Assembly: GCA_037962975.1 (NCBI GenBank)
Contig: CM075669.1
Span: forward strand, 116,018,501-116,082,500
Direction of reading: 5' to 3'
Source of the DNA: Clitoria ternatea
Lineage: Eukaryota > Streptophyta > Magnoliopsida > Fabales > Fabaceae
Length of the DNA: 64,000 bases
Under the pieces are notes generated by a model. That model was not told the DNA's origin. It searched no databases and saw nothing but the letters and a program-made list of their open reading frames with translations. Of the stretch, positions 20,666-32,292 are shown in pieces; the first letter of the stretch is position 1, and every line of letters begins with the position of its first letter. The position numbers were made by a program, and so were the translations under genes.

Positions 20666-22346
20666 TGTTAACCAAGTGGCCTCAATTACTCAAGAGGGGG
20701 GGTGAATTGAGTATTAAAAATTTTACTTTGAATGCTTTTGAAATTGATTCTTTAGTTACTATGTCTATTGAAGATAATAAGCTTAATGGCAAGTGATAAC
20801 AAATTATGCACAAGTCAAAATAATAAGTACTTAAAAAGTCTAAGTAATAATCAAGATATAGAATCAAATTAACCACAAAGCAATTTATGAGATTAATAGA
20901 AGAATGTTACTTAAAGTCAAGTTCAACAATGTTAATCAAAATAGTTTCCAACTTAGTATAACATGCACTTAATCCAAGTTAATGAAACAATGAATCAAGC
21001 AAGCAACTTAAGTGCACAAATTAAATAAGTTTAGGGAAGAGAGATTTGCAAACCGATATATACGAGTTCCACCATGCCGGTGTACGTCTCGCCTCTAAGC
21101 AACCCACTTAGAGGATTTCCACTATTTGAGATTAGAGATACAACTTTGAGCAACTGCGACTTCTTAGTGTCTCACACTCAAGAATCCAATCCTCACAAGT
21201 ACAAGGCACTCCACCCAATCTCTCAATCTCACAATTACAAGGTTGAAACCCCAACCCAAAGATTTTAAGATGTTTGGTGTTTGAGCATACAAGGAAACTC
21301 TCCAATAGAGTGGATATACAAGTTAAAGCTTTCACAAAGTAATAACTCTCAAAGAGAGGATATGCAAAATAAGTACACAATATAATTTCCCCACAAATTA
21401 ACTCTCAAAAATAACTTCAAGAAATATGCCAATCAAGAGATAAAGAGAGCAAGAAGAAGAGCAAGAGAATGTAGGGGGAAGAAAGCAAATGGAAATGCTT
21501 CAAATGCTTTGGTACGATTTGTGCCTTCAATTTCCTTTGCTATTTATAGGCGTAAGGCATAGCTTCTTTTCAATTAAAAAATTCATTCGAGGATAGTGCA
21601 GCAAGGTTTGGCCAATTTGTTTTTCTCCTTCGATGTAGTGGAGCATGGAGTGTGGAGCGCATGCCTGCTTAGTGGAGCGTTAATACGATTCCAGACTGTC
21701 CAACCTTCAGCTTCAATTTCAAACAGAATGAATCTATTCATTCTTTAAATGAATCAATTCATTTAGTGTTATCTGTGCCTTGATCAGCGTGTGAATCGAT
21801 TCTTATGACATATGAATCGATTCTTCTCATTAAAAAAATAGAGTTTCTGGGCAAAATATCACGTATGAATCGATTCAAGAAGGAGGGGAATCGATTCATG
21901 TAATTAAAAATAAGTTCCTGGGCAATCCAAACTGAGTGAATCGATTCAACTGATATAGGAATCGATTCATTGCTTGATTTTTTCATTTCCTGCACCAAGA
22001 CAACGTAGGAATCGATTCAGGGTTTATGGGAATCGATTCAAGTGTGAATTTTGCACATCCCGGGCCTTCAAATCCGAATGAATCGATTTATATGGCTGCT
22101 CATTGCTGTGTGAATCGATTCAAGTGCCTGATACATGAATTTTGGCACTTTGTTTCACCCTTTTTGATATTTGTTCAATCATGGCTCCAATCCTTTGATT
22201 CTTGGGTACTTTGATAAATTTATTTCACCGAATTTGAGCTTCTTTAAATGCCTTGAATCATTTCTTTGAAGTTCATAATTATTTTGTTTGATAACATCCT
22301 TCATTTGTTGTGTCATTATCAAAACCTACATCAACATATAAATACA
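20666..22346 (-). repeat. 5' LTR of the nested copia (1,681 bp)
   Basis: Near-identical to 13330-15009, with a minus-strand TATA box at 21541-21548. It keeps more intact TGAATCGATTCA words than the left LTR. Confidence 0.92.
21728..22127. repeat. U3 array of TGAATCGATTCA words (right LTR)
   Basis: About nine intact GAATCGATTC words occur. One decayed word, GAATCGATTT (near 22080), is intact from CGATTC in the left copy. Comparison with 14395-14790 shows that several inter-LTR differences fall inside the words. Confidence 0.92.
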
Positions 22347-22650
22347 TAATCGATTACGCCAATGCAATAAAAAGAAAATGTATTAGACATGTTGCTCAAA
22401 TGATTACAGGGCAAGATATAATCGACTACAGAGTTTTTGTTTAAACGATAATCGATTATATGATATAGACAATCGATTACAGGACTACCAAAAGGAATTG
22501 AATGCATCAGGTACATTTCACAATTGATTACAAGAAATATGACAATCGATTACATGAGACTCCATAATCGATTACACAGCTACTGGAGACTTGAATTAAT
22601 GGAATACAACGAAGCATAATCGATTACAGCTCGAGGCGTAATCGATTACG
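22347..22650. repeat. U3 array of TAATCGATTA words, part 2
   Basis: Six intact TAATCGATTAC or CAATCGATTAC words plus decayed forms (TAATCGACTA, CAATTGATTA) occur before the TATA box. The split word at 22347 rejoins the half at 13325-13329. Confidence 0.9.
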
Positions 22651-23614
22651 CAAGTGCCAGAATTTGGGGAAAGTGACTTTTAAGTGCAGAACCAGCTCAC
22701 TTCTCTACAAAAGCTCAAATGCCCATGCTGTGCAACGGCTCTGAAGACTTTCAAGCTCCTCTCCAAGGTCTATAAATGCAACACTCATTCAAGCTACTAA
22801 GAGCATCAATTCACATCAAAGGGAAATCATTGATATCCTACTTTTGTTCCTTGTGAGTCTATTTTCTTTGTATAGTTTTATTTTCTGAAACTCTTGTTCT
22901 TAAATTTGTAAATCCTTTCTTGTTGAGAGTTACTATCTTGAGTAAGCTTTCATTTGTACATTTACTCTATTGAGAGAGTATATCCTTGTAAACCAAACAT
23001 CAAACACTAAGGTATTCACTCTAGGTTGAGTGGTCACAAAGGTTGGGGTTCAACATTTGGGTATTGAGAGATTGTGAGATAGGGTGGGGTGCCCATTCGC
23101 TTGTGAGAATTGGGTTCTTGAGTGTGGGATACTAGGAGACAATTTCTCAAAGCTTGTATATCAAATCCTCAATAGTGGAATCCTTCCAGTGGGTTGCTTG
23201 AAGGAGAGACGTACACCAGATTGGTGGAACTCGTTAAATTGGTTTGCATTTCTCTTAACCTTGAACTCTTTACTTAATTGTGCATATAAACTGTTTGTTG
23301 TTTTGCCCAAGCTGAATACTTGAATTGATCTTGCTATTCAAGAAGAAACATAAACTTACATACAAACTGTTTGTTAAAATTGCTAAACCAATACTCTGTC
23401 TTGTTTCTCATTTCTCTGTTAAGATTAATTTGATTCTAGAAGTTCAATACCTTGATTCAAACCATTCAAAGTGTGTTACATACTAGTTGCTTGTAAAATT
23501 CTTATATATCTTGTTTGAGTTGCATAAAGAACTAAGTTCAAAGGCATTCTAAGTAAAGTTTTTAAAACACTCAATTCATCCCCCCTCTTGAGTATTGAGG
23601 CGAGTTGAATAACA
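22347..23614 (+). repeat. LTR of the plus-strand SIRE-like element, second part (U3 end, R, U5)
   Basis: It resumes after the nested copia with TAATCGATTACGCC and ends GAATAACA at 23614. The word array continues to 22650. A plus-strand TATA box (TATAAATG) lies at 22771-22778. The last about 45 bp (CCCCTCTTGAGTATTGAGG) are shared with the U5 end of the nested copia, showing common ancestry of the two LTRs. Confidence 0.88.
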
Positions 23615-23616
23615 AG

Positions 23617-23628
23617 TGGTATCAGAGC
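23617..23628 (+). other. Primer-binding site after the shared LTR
   Basis: TGGTATCAGAGC lies two bases after the LTR end at 23614, followed by CTTGACTCTTGGTAGA as in the nested copia. A PBS downstream of an LTR that also has a PPT upstream is the mark of a tandem element. Confidence 0.93.
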
Positions 23629-23671
23629 TTGACTCTTGGTAGATTAAGTTTAATAGCTTCAAGAGAACAAG

Positions 23672-23743
23672 ATGGCCCCTATCTCTTATAACATGATTCC
23701 CAATTCATCCCCCCTCTTGAGTATTGAGGCCACTTGAATAACA
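23672..23743 (+). repeat. Gag leader remnant fused to a 43-bp LTR end
   Basis: A gag-like ATG at 23672 reads ten codons. The sequence then jumps at about 23701 to a copy of the LTR terminal 43 bp (23572-23614), differing only at GGCGAG versus GGCCAC. The second tandem unit was therefore deleted from just inside gag to near the end of its distal LTR. Confidence 0.85.
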
Positions 23744-24084
23744 TGGAGCGTAAGTTGAACATTTGTAATAAATAATTATTTTAAGATATGAATTTTAACA
23801 TAATGAGTACATTATCCATTAGAGTAATTATTTAAAAATTGAAGTCAGGTGTATGATCGATAGAAATACAAGTTAGCTAGAGGTTGAAATATTAGGATTT
23901 ATTTGAGGTGGTTGTAAGTTTTTGATTTTTGGTTTTTAAAAGTCAATTTAGAAACAAAACATGTTTGGTAAAAATGATGTTGAAGCTATTTTTGTCCACT
24001 TTCACAATAGTTTTTGTTATTTTTAAAAAGAAGAAAAAATAGTTTCTTGTTGCTTATTTTTTGTTTTATAAACTTCTAATTTTT
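23744..24084. other. AT-rich flanking DNA, no gene seen
   Basis: No coding frame, repeat or terminus can be supported here. Confidence 0.4.
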
Positions 24085-24500
24085 GTTGTTCACCACTACC
24101 ATTACCGTCATCGTCGTCACTGCCATCCCACACTTATGCCCTCCACCGCCATTATTGTCACCACCATAATCATCACACACCCTTCACAACCACCATTATT
24201 ACCATCACTATCTTTCCCACCATCACCACATCTTCCACCACCACCACCACCATGGCCACCATTGTCGCCATCATTATGACCATCATCGTCATTACTACTA
24301 CCACTTTACAACCACAACCACCATCGTGATTGCTATTACAACCAACTCTACCATTGTTCCCACCATCGCCACACCTTTTCCACCACCACTATTATCATTG
24401 TCGTCACCACCACCATTGCCACTACCACCATACAACACCACTATCATTCCCATCATTAGCATATCTTCTACCACCACCACTGCCACCATCACTATGATAT
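24085..24500. repeat. (ACC/ATC)n imperfect trinucleotide tract
   Basis: About 415 bp of imperfect CAC, ACC, CAT and ATC triplets. Open frames through it on both strands are low-complexity products of the repeat and not genes. Confidence 0.9.
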
Positions 24501-24540
24501 CTCCTCATAAATCCTACATGTTTATCCCTAAGGATCGGTA

Positions 24541-26436
24541 AAATAGAGTAAATTTTTCACGTGTGTGCACCCTTGGCAATAAACCTGAGAATTATAAGGG
24601 TTGTCTTAAATTAAAATCATTATTATTCTACATTGACCATCACATTCTAAGACTAATTGTTATACATGGGACTTGCCCATGTCCTATACGTAGCAGACAT
24701 AATCACATATCAAATCAACATTTATGTGCATATTCACACAATCCTTATCTTAACCTTAAGCCTATTAAGTACCATGTTTTTCAAAACTCATAACAATTCA
24801 AAAAGATATATACATATTTATGTAATCAAGCTTTTACAAAAACAATATCGAGACATCAAAATATTTATAATAAGATCATCAAACATCAGGTTCCACCTAA
24901 TGGCATTACAGGAAACTCCACACTCCAGCTCACTAGGTGTCAACATTATCACCTTCCTGCAATTTTATTGAAAACCACAAATTGAGGGGTGAGTACCACT
25001 TAAAGCAATTAATAAGAATCAATAGCTGGGATTTAGCACCCATCATTATACAATCTTTAGATATACACATAGTATCAAATATTCAGTTTATTGGATCATA
25101 TAATATAATATATTCAGGTCCATACGCAATAATATAACCATTATGCGGATCTATCTTCAATAATACAAATCATAGTACCTAGGATAACCCACTTAGTGAA
25201 TTGTAGTACTATAATTGAGGGGCATTCGGGTGACTACATAGTGAATCCTATCATTATAGACGGTGACACCTTAAGTAAGCACATAGGGAATCATAACACT
25301 ATAAGCAGTGGTACTCGAGGACTGCTCAGTGAATTGTAGCACTATAAGTGGCAGCCTCATTGGTACTCGAGAATTACTCAGTAAATCGCAGCACTATAAG
25401 CGGCACTCTCATCTGTAAATCGTAGTGTCGGGCGAATCGTAGCGCCAATAATGCATATGATGTCATGAGATGCAATAATGCATATGATGTGAATCGTTGT
25501 GCATTAGCTCCTCTAAACTATTTCATATCCTTAAACCAACAATCATCAATCATTACTCGATATTTATCAATTCCATATCGTGGAGCCAAACAATGCAATT
25601 CAATAATAAACACCATTTGGCACAAAGACCATTTCATCCAAAATATCAATAAATCAAGCGTTAAATGCCAATAAAGAAAATCTAGCATAAAAGCTATTAA
25701 TCAACAACGTGCATCAATGACCATCAAATAATTACTCAACATCATAGATAGGTTCTAAAGTGATTTCAGTCACAAGCATATTCAGAGCGAGACACAATTG
25801 CTCACCAAAATATCAATATCCATATATAAGTAATATCATCATTTCATCATACCCCAATTAAACACAAATCAATTGCCACTAGGGCCAATTAATAGTAAAT
25901 CAAATTCCATCATAAGAAATACAATCCAAACAACATAATTTAAAAGAAACAATTCATGGTATAAAATTATAATTAATATCATTCATTTCAAGCATGGACC
26001 CAACCTCGGTATTTAAATCACTATTCGCTACTTAAGCAGTAAACCCCCTCGTAGGTATAAACGTACCTTTTTGGCGATCAGACTTTATAATTTAACATTA
26101 TGATCAATCGAATCCTTAAGTGGAATTCACCAAACCATCACACTTAACACAATTTCACTATTAATCATTGAAACTATAATTTAATATTATTTTTGTACCT
26201 CACAATTTCTATATCTTATAGCGATATAAACAATTGAGCATTTAATTCCTGTTCTTAGTATGTCAAAAATATTCCATCAAATAATAATCAGAAAATATCA
26301 ATATTTAGTAAGTTGATAATTTTCTATTTTTCAAATATAATTTATCTTTTACCAAAATAACGCCGAGGTGAAAATTTTTTCTAAAACACTTTTTATCTAG
26401 TTACATCTAAAAGTTTTAATTATAATATATACATAA
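24541..26436. other. Unclassified repeat-like sequence hosting the TGTAACA element
   Basis: No protein-coding similarity is visible. The sequence resumes at 60333 after the nested block. Phrases such as GGGGTGAGTACCACT resemble those in LTRs of plant gypsy elements, and a similar phrase (GGGGTGAGCATATACTCC) returns at 61461, but I found no matching termini. Confidence 0.45.
25170..25445. repeat. Imperfect tandem repeat GTGAATCGTAGCACTATAAG type
   Basis: The phrase (A/T)GTGAAT(T/C)GTAGCACTATAAG(C/T)GGC returns about five times at 50-70 bp spacing, with CTCATTGGTACTCGAG-like linkers in some units. It decays at both ends. Confidence 0.7.
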
Positions 26437-28806
26437 TGTAACATCCTAAATTTTAAAGAAAATAAATTTATTGGATAATGATAATCAATTATTTATGGTC
26501 TAATATATATGGGAAAATTAATTAAACACTAGGGGTGAATTATCGGTAAGTTAAAATTTACTGGAACCGGATGACTTAATAGATGATGTGGGGCCCACTT
26601 GGTCAAATTGAATATTTGATGGGTCTAGAATACTTAGAAAATTATTGTGGTTATGGTGGTATAATTAAAATAATTTTTAGTATTAAGGTGATAATTATCC
26701 GAACACGACGCGTGTTAATAAACAAGGAAAATACAAACCAAATGGAAGTAAAAGACAATCCAAATTCCCTTTTCTCCTCCTCACTTAATCATGCCAACTT
26801 TTCCATTCTCCTTTACCTTCTTTTGTCCATTGTGTAATAGGGAACTATTAACCAATGGTAAAAGCAAATTGGAGCACCTTTTTATCCACTGGACAATGTC
26901 TAATTTTTGTATAATTCCCCTCTCTTTCTCTCTATCATCGTAGAGCCTTCTTCTTCTCCCATCTATCTTCATTTTTCTTCTTCTCCTCTATCCTCATCTT
27001 GCCCAAACCGTGACCTCCCTCTTGTGTGCCCATTTTTCATCAAAATCAACAACAAAACTTGGATTTATGAAGCTTGCATGGCATATTAGAGAAAAAATCA
27101 AATGGGTTCTCCATCCCTTTCCTCATTTTTGTTTTTGGCCTAAGTTTGGGGCTTGAGTTATGATTCTTAACTCCTTTTACCCATTAATGGTTTGATGTTG
27201 TTGAGCTTGAAATGGTGGTATTAGAAAATTATGGGTATTGATGGAAATGGGAACCCTAGGCTTGAATGGCTTGAGAAATGACTCTTGATTTTGGTTTTGT
27301 GCTAAATGTGGATGTGGGTTATTGAGTTTATAATGATTTGAGGGAATGTGGAAGTTGATTGTTGTTAGGTGATTTTAAAGCAAACCCTAAGATTTAGTAT
27401 TTTAGGATTCTTGGGAAAATTGATGGTGTTAATGATTTTGTGCCTTTAGAATAATTTCATCTGAAGAAAATGAATTTTTAGAGGATGGGAATTAATTATT
27501 GGTGATGATGAAATTTGGAACTAAGTTAATGTTATTGTGAATGATGATTTATGCATGTAAAACCCAAACCCTAGGTTAAATGACCATTGGGATCATTGAT
27601 TGCTGTTTACAATTGATTGACACATTAATGATGATATTATGCTAATGATAATGCATGAAAGTTGATTGTGATTGATGATTTAGGAACATTTTTAGGAGAA
27701 ACCCTTAAGAATTGATGATTTGGGGCTTTTGGCAAAATTTAAGAATTTATGAGTTGGTTGTCATGAGAATGACTTTTGTGGGTAGAGATGATGATTGGAA
27801 AGATGCATATGTGAGAATGGAGGTTATTGAATCTAAATGGAATCTAATCTTAAGATTTGGAGAATATAGATATGTATATACATTGTGGCTAGAGGAGTTA
27901 ATTTTGAGAAATGAATATGAAATATTCAATGTTGAGTGTTATTTATGATGAGGATAAAAATGGTAGATGACCAAAAGTGATGGATTAATGAAATGGACAT
28001 TTTGAGTTGATGAGTTATTAGACCATGATATATGCCAAATGAATTTGTTGATTGATGATGGTTTAAAAGAAGCTAAAAGGCTTATAAGGAATTTGGATGA
28101 TTCATATGATGATTGAATGCATTATGGATAAGGGATGTGATATTGTTGCCGTTGGGTATGGTTGACCCTTTGAGATCTAGAGAATCTTAGTTTTGGTAAA
28201 GGAATTCCCGAAACCTAACCCAATAGTGTGAATCGGTGTTTTGACAAGTTTAGGACTTGATACTAAGCCTCATATGATGTTAGCAATTGTTTAAAATTGT
28301 AATGATGCCTTGAGATGGATCATTAATTAATGTATGTGTATTGTGTAGATTGTATTCCGGGCAATGCGGTGGAATAATCAGAGCATTCAAATTGTTGTTC
28401 TTCTTTCGAGGTAGGAGAGGAGTTTACATTTCAATTGCATGAGTTGAATGATTGTTGATTAATGTATATGATTATACTCATGCTTGCCTTGCCATGATTA
28501 TGTTAAAATGATGAGTTGAATGATAACTTGTTGAGTGAAGTGATTGGCAATTTATTGGCTTTGGAAAATCATGTGAATATGTGTATGAGATGACAATAAG
28601 AGTTTTAGAATCCCTTTGAAGGGAATGATGCATTTGTTGGTGAATAATCCATGATGAAATGGAGTATGTGTATGTGTATATAGATACATGGTTTATTGAG
28701 TCAAGATTCCATATGAATGCATGTTTTAGGCATGATTGATGTTGGGTTTGATGTATGGGATGATGTTCCTAAGTTAAAAATGTTGTTTAATGGCTTTCCC
28801 TACTCT

Positions 28807-29012
28807 TGAATCGATTCATAAGCCTTTGGGAATTGATTCAAAGGCTGCTGTTTCTCCCTAGTTGTGTTCCAAAACCGTGGGAATCGATTCCCAGGATGTG
28901 GGAATCGATTCCCAGGATGTGGGAATTGATTCATGGTCCCTGGAAACGTGGGAATCGATTCATGGCCCTGTTTCTATGCTGTCAGGATTCCAGCAATGCA
29001 TGAATCGATTCA
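28807..29012. repeat. Array of GAATCGATTC words in the outer LTR-like element
   Basis: Five intact GAATCGATTC words, two decayed GAATTGATTC, and a sixth intact word across the inner insertion at 35048-35059. Flanking phrases GTGGGAATCGATTCCCAGGA and GATTCATGGCCCTG recur. The array sits where the inner copy has its TCGC/GCGA array. Confidence 0.9.
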
Positions 29013-30852
29013 TGGCCCTGTGTAACATCCCAGATTTTTTTAAAATAAAATAAATTTATTGGATGATGATAATTGATTGTTTATGGTCAAATAATTATGG
29101 GAGATGTTGTTAGACATTAGAGGTGAATTATCGGTAAATTTAGATTTACCGGAACCGGATGAATTAACTGGTGATGTGGGACCCACTTGATTTAATTAGA
29201 TGTTTGATGGGTCTAGAATGTTTAGAAAATTATTGTGGTTAAGATGGTATACTTAAAATGATTTTTGGTGTCAAGAAAATAATTAATTGGACTCGACGAA
29301 TGATAATAACCGGGGAAATTACGAACCAATTGGAATTAAAAGAAAACCAAAAATCCCTTTTCTCCTCTCATTATCACCGTGGCCCTTTTCTCCTTATCAC
29401 TTGGTTCTTTTACCCGTTGGATAATGGGGAATTATTAACCATTGGTAAAAGCAACTTGATGCACTCTTTTGCCCATTGGGTAATACCCAATTTACACTAA
29501 AATTCCTCTATCTTTCTCCTTATCACCGTGGAGTGTTTTCCCTCTCCATTCACTCTTCATTTCACTTCTCCTTCATTTCCCATTCGTCCCAACACCGTCC
29601 CCCACTCTTTCTTCTTCTACCTCTTACTAAAATCAAGAGCTAAGCTTGGATTTATGAGGCTAGAATGGCGTTTATGGAGCTTGGGAGCTTGTGGGGTCAT
29701 CTCCTTTCTCTTCTTCACTCTTATTTTCGTTTTGGTGGAGCTTAAGCTTGAGGTAAAGATTTCTTACCTCCACCTTGTTTTATTTATGGTTTTGAGTTGT
29801 TGAGTTGAAAATGGTGATGTTAGAAACCTTGCATGTGGGTGGAAATGGAAATCCTAGGCTTGAATGTTTGGAAAGTGAACCCTAAGTATTAATAATTTGG
29901 GGGTTTTGACTCACTTGCTGATTTTGATGATTATGGATGTCTATGAATGGAGTATATGAGAGGAATGGATTTTTAGAATCATTAAGATTGGTTAATGAGG
30001 TTGATGATATTTGCATGTGAGTAGATTTGATGACTTGAGGAATAAATCTTGAGAATAGGAAAATGATAGGCAATGTTGAGTGATGTTATTGGTAATAACA
30101 ATAATGGTGGATGACCATTGATAATGGATACTTGACTTGATGAAGTCTTAGGCCATGATAAATGCCATAAGGGTTTATTGATTAGTGATGGCTTGAGAAA
30201 ATCCATGGTGACTTAAGTTGAAATTGGATGCCTTGTGATGGCTTATTAATTTCATGTACATATATGTGTTTTTGATAGGATTGTATTCCAGACGATGATG
30301 CATAATAATCAAAGCAATTGAAGCGTTGGAATTGCGGTTCTTCTCTCGAGGTAGGAGAGGAGTTTACTTTTCAATTGCATGAGTGATTAATTCAAAATTA
30401 TGTAAATGTGTGAACTCATGCAATGCCTTGCCATAAATGCCTTATATGATTGATTTGATGAAGTGATGAATGATGGCTTGGCTATGTTGATTGTTATGAA
30501 AATGTATGTATATATATATGATGTTGATGATAAGTGTTTGATGGTCCCTTGGTTGGACATTAACTAAATGATGGTAAAAATTTATGAATGAATGAGTTAA
30601 ATAAAGTGCAAAGGACTGTTTTGAGATGAGTAATGTGGTAATGAGAGGTGTTTGAAAGCCTTCATTTTATAGTTGATGAATCAGAATTTAAAAGAGTGAT
30701 TGATGAGTGGAAATGAAGATTTTCCGAGTATGAATGGGTAGAGAGAGTTATATATGCCTCATGTGATGTGTATGGTGTATTGGAGGTGATTCAGTTGGCT
30801 TAGAATGAGATTCTGAGTGTTAGAACTTCATTACTGCATATGTCCTGGTAGT

Positions 30853-31101
30853 CTCGCTCAAGCGAGATGGGATCTCGCCCAAGCGAGAGTCCCCTGCTCC
30901 AGTGAATTAGCTACTGGAGTAAATTCGCCCAGGCGAATTGAGCTTCGCCCGAGCGAGGGCGAAGGAATTAGCCACTGGTCTGATTTCGCTCAAGCGAATG
31001 GCCAGTTCGCTCAAGCGAGAACGTTAGTAGATCAGGGATTTAGCTACTGGACAAAATCCACCCGAGCGAAGAGTCTTGAGGGATGGCATTCGCCCAGGCG
31101 A
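30853..31101. repeat. Array of TCGC(N4)GCGA words, first block
   Basis: About nine words such as TCGCTCAAGCGA, TCGCCCAAGCGA, TCGCCCAGGCGA and TCGCCCGAGCGA form inverted TCGC/GCGA pairs around a 4-base centre. A second phrase, ATTAGCTACTGG or a variant, recurs three times, giving a loose higher-order unit of about 65-75 bp. Confidence 0.9.
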
Positions 31102-31194
31102 GACAAGTAAATGGTGATTGGGTAAGTTTCTGAACAAACTTTGTCTAAGTGGGAGTTTTGGAAATGAATTAAGAGGTGGTGGAATTTTTGGGTG

Positions 31195-32270
31195 AATTTC
31201 GAGTGACTCATGTCCGAGTCATGACCTTCCGAGTGAGGAAGTGGGCATAATCCGAGTAGAAGGCTCGTGAATGTGATGATCTAGGCAGTGGAGTTCCGAA
31301 TAGGGAATTTCCGAGTCCAGTGTAAACTGTGCCGAGTGGAGTGCCTTCTAATCTGCAATTCCGAGTGAGGCTATAGCCATTGGGCCTTTTCCGAGTGGTG
31401 AAGGCTTAAGAGGACTCCGGGGGAAATGTGTTCTGTGAGAGATCCATTTTAATAACCTAATCCGAGAGGGATCTTAGTGAGAGAATTCCCCGAGTAATGA
31501 TAGGTCTAATTATTCCCGAGTGGAAAATCCCGATTGAACCTCTCCTGAGGGGAGAGTGATTGTGATGGTTCTGATTGAGGTATCCTAGGGGTTCTTTTCT
31601 AAGTGAATAAAGATATATAATCCGAGTGGACAAGACTTAAATAGGCCCGAGTGTGACAGCTTAGTGAATTCCTCCAAGTGATGAGAGGTCAGAGTAATTC
31701 CGAATGGAACTTGATGGTGGAGTCCGAGTGTGCAATTTTGAGTGTGCACCTATAGGGATATATTGTGTCTGTCCAGAGGTATTCTGGAATAGCTTCGCCC
31801 GATTGAAGGCTGAGTGCTAGGAGACCTAGCCCGAGAGAAAGAAAAAGGAGTTGTTTTAGAGATAATCTCGCCGAGTGAAACTGAGTAGGAGATAAGTCAT
31901 TTTTGAGATGATTATGCCGAGTGGGAACCGGGCGAAAGATAGGTCGACTTTGTATTAAGTTTACCGAGCGAAAACTGATTGAGATGACTCGGTTTTGGAA
32001 TGAAATTGCCGAGTGAATGATTGATTGAGAGATGACTCGGATTTGGAATTAATTGGCCGAGTGAATGATGTGTCGGTCAGGATTAATTTGCTGAGTGGAA
32101 AACCTGAGTGCTTTGAGCCGGTTTCAAGGAGATCCTGCCGAGTGGAAACCTGAATATTGGGAGTCGGTTTTGAATGATTTTACCGAGTGGACAACCGAGT
32201 GAGATGAGTCGGCTTTGAAAGAATTGCAGAGTGAAAACCGAGTGCTGGTAAGGACGACCTCTAGTCAGAT
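31195..32270. repeat. CCGAGTG direct-word array in the inner LTR-like element
   Basis: By hand count at least 15 CCGAGTG words (commonly TTCCGAGTGAG, GCCGAGTGGA, ACCGAGTGAG) occur in about 1.1 kb, nearly all in the same orientation, with degenerate GACTCGG-like counterparts. It is sandwiched between two TCGC/GCGA blocks. Confidence 0.88.
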
Positions 32271-32292
32271 TCCACTTAAGCGAGTGGATACC

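Larger units (their letters stand above)
13330..22346 (-). mobile_element. Complete SIRE-like Ty1/copia element, 9.0 kb, minus strand
   Basis: LTRs lie at 13330-15009 and 20666-22346. The 5-bp duplication TAATC occupies 13325-13329 and 22347-22351. A PBS complementary to initiator-methionine tRNA is at 20652-20663 and a PPT at 15010-15023. Gag and pol lie in one continuous minus-strand frame interrupted by six stops. There is no env-like ORF, unlike the related plus-strand element that hosts it. The two LTRs differ at roughly 25 positions by eye (about 1-1.5%), so the insertion is fairly young. Confidence 0.92.
4869..23743 (+). mobile_element. SIRE-like Ty1/copia element, 5'-truncated, carrying two nested elements
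   Basis: On the plus strand the order is: RT/RNase H remnant (4869-6172), ATCGATT array (6312-6663), env-like pseudogene (6867-7962), [insertion 8218-12746], polypurine tract ending at 12934, LTR (12935-13329 plus 22347-23614, split by the insertion 13330-22346), PBS (23617-23628), a few bases of gag leader, and the last 43 bp of another LTR (23701-23743). A PPT before and a PBS after one LTR means this LTR was shared by two tandem copies. Protein identity with the nested copia at 13330-22346 is very high, so the two are sister lineages. The 5' side is lost. Confidence 0.8.

Noticed and set aside
23617..23628. Possible tRNA gene near the TGGTATCAGAGC motif
   Set aside because: Only a primer-binding complement is present; no cloverleaf can be drawn around it. 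No tRNA gene was found elsewhere either.
24061..24541. Open frames rich in Pro/Ser/Thr or Met/Val/Gly over the triplet tract
   Set aside because: They are low-complexity readings of (ACC/ATC)n on the two strands.
30817..31110. 97-residue frame through the TCGC/GCGA array
   Set aside because: It reads the repeated words (AQAR and similar) and has no domain; opposite-strand frames are equally open.
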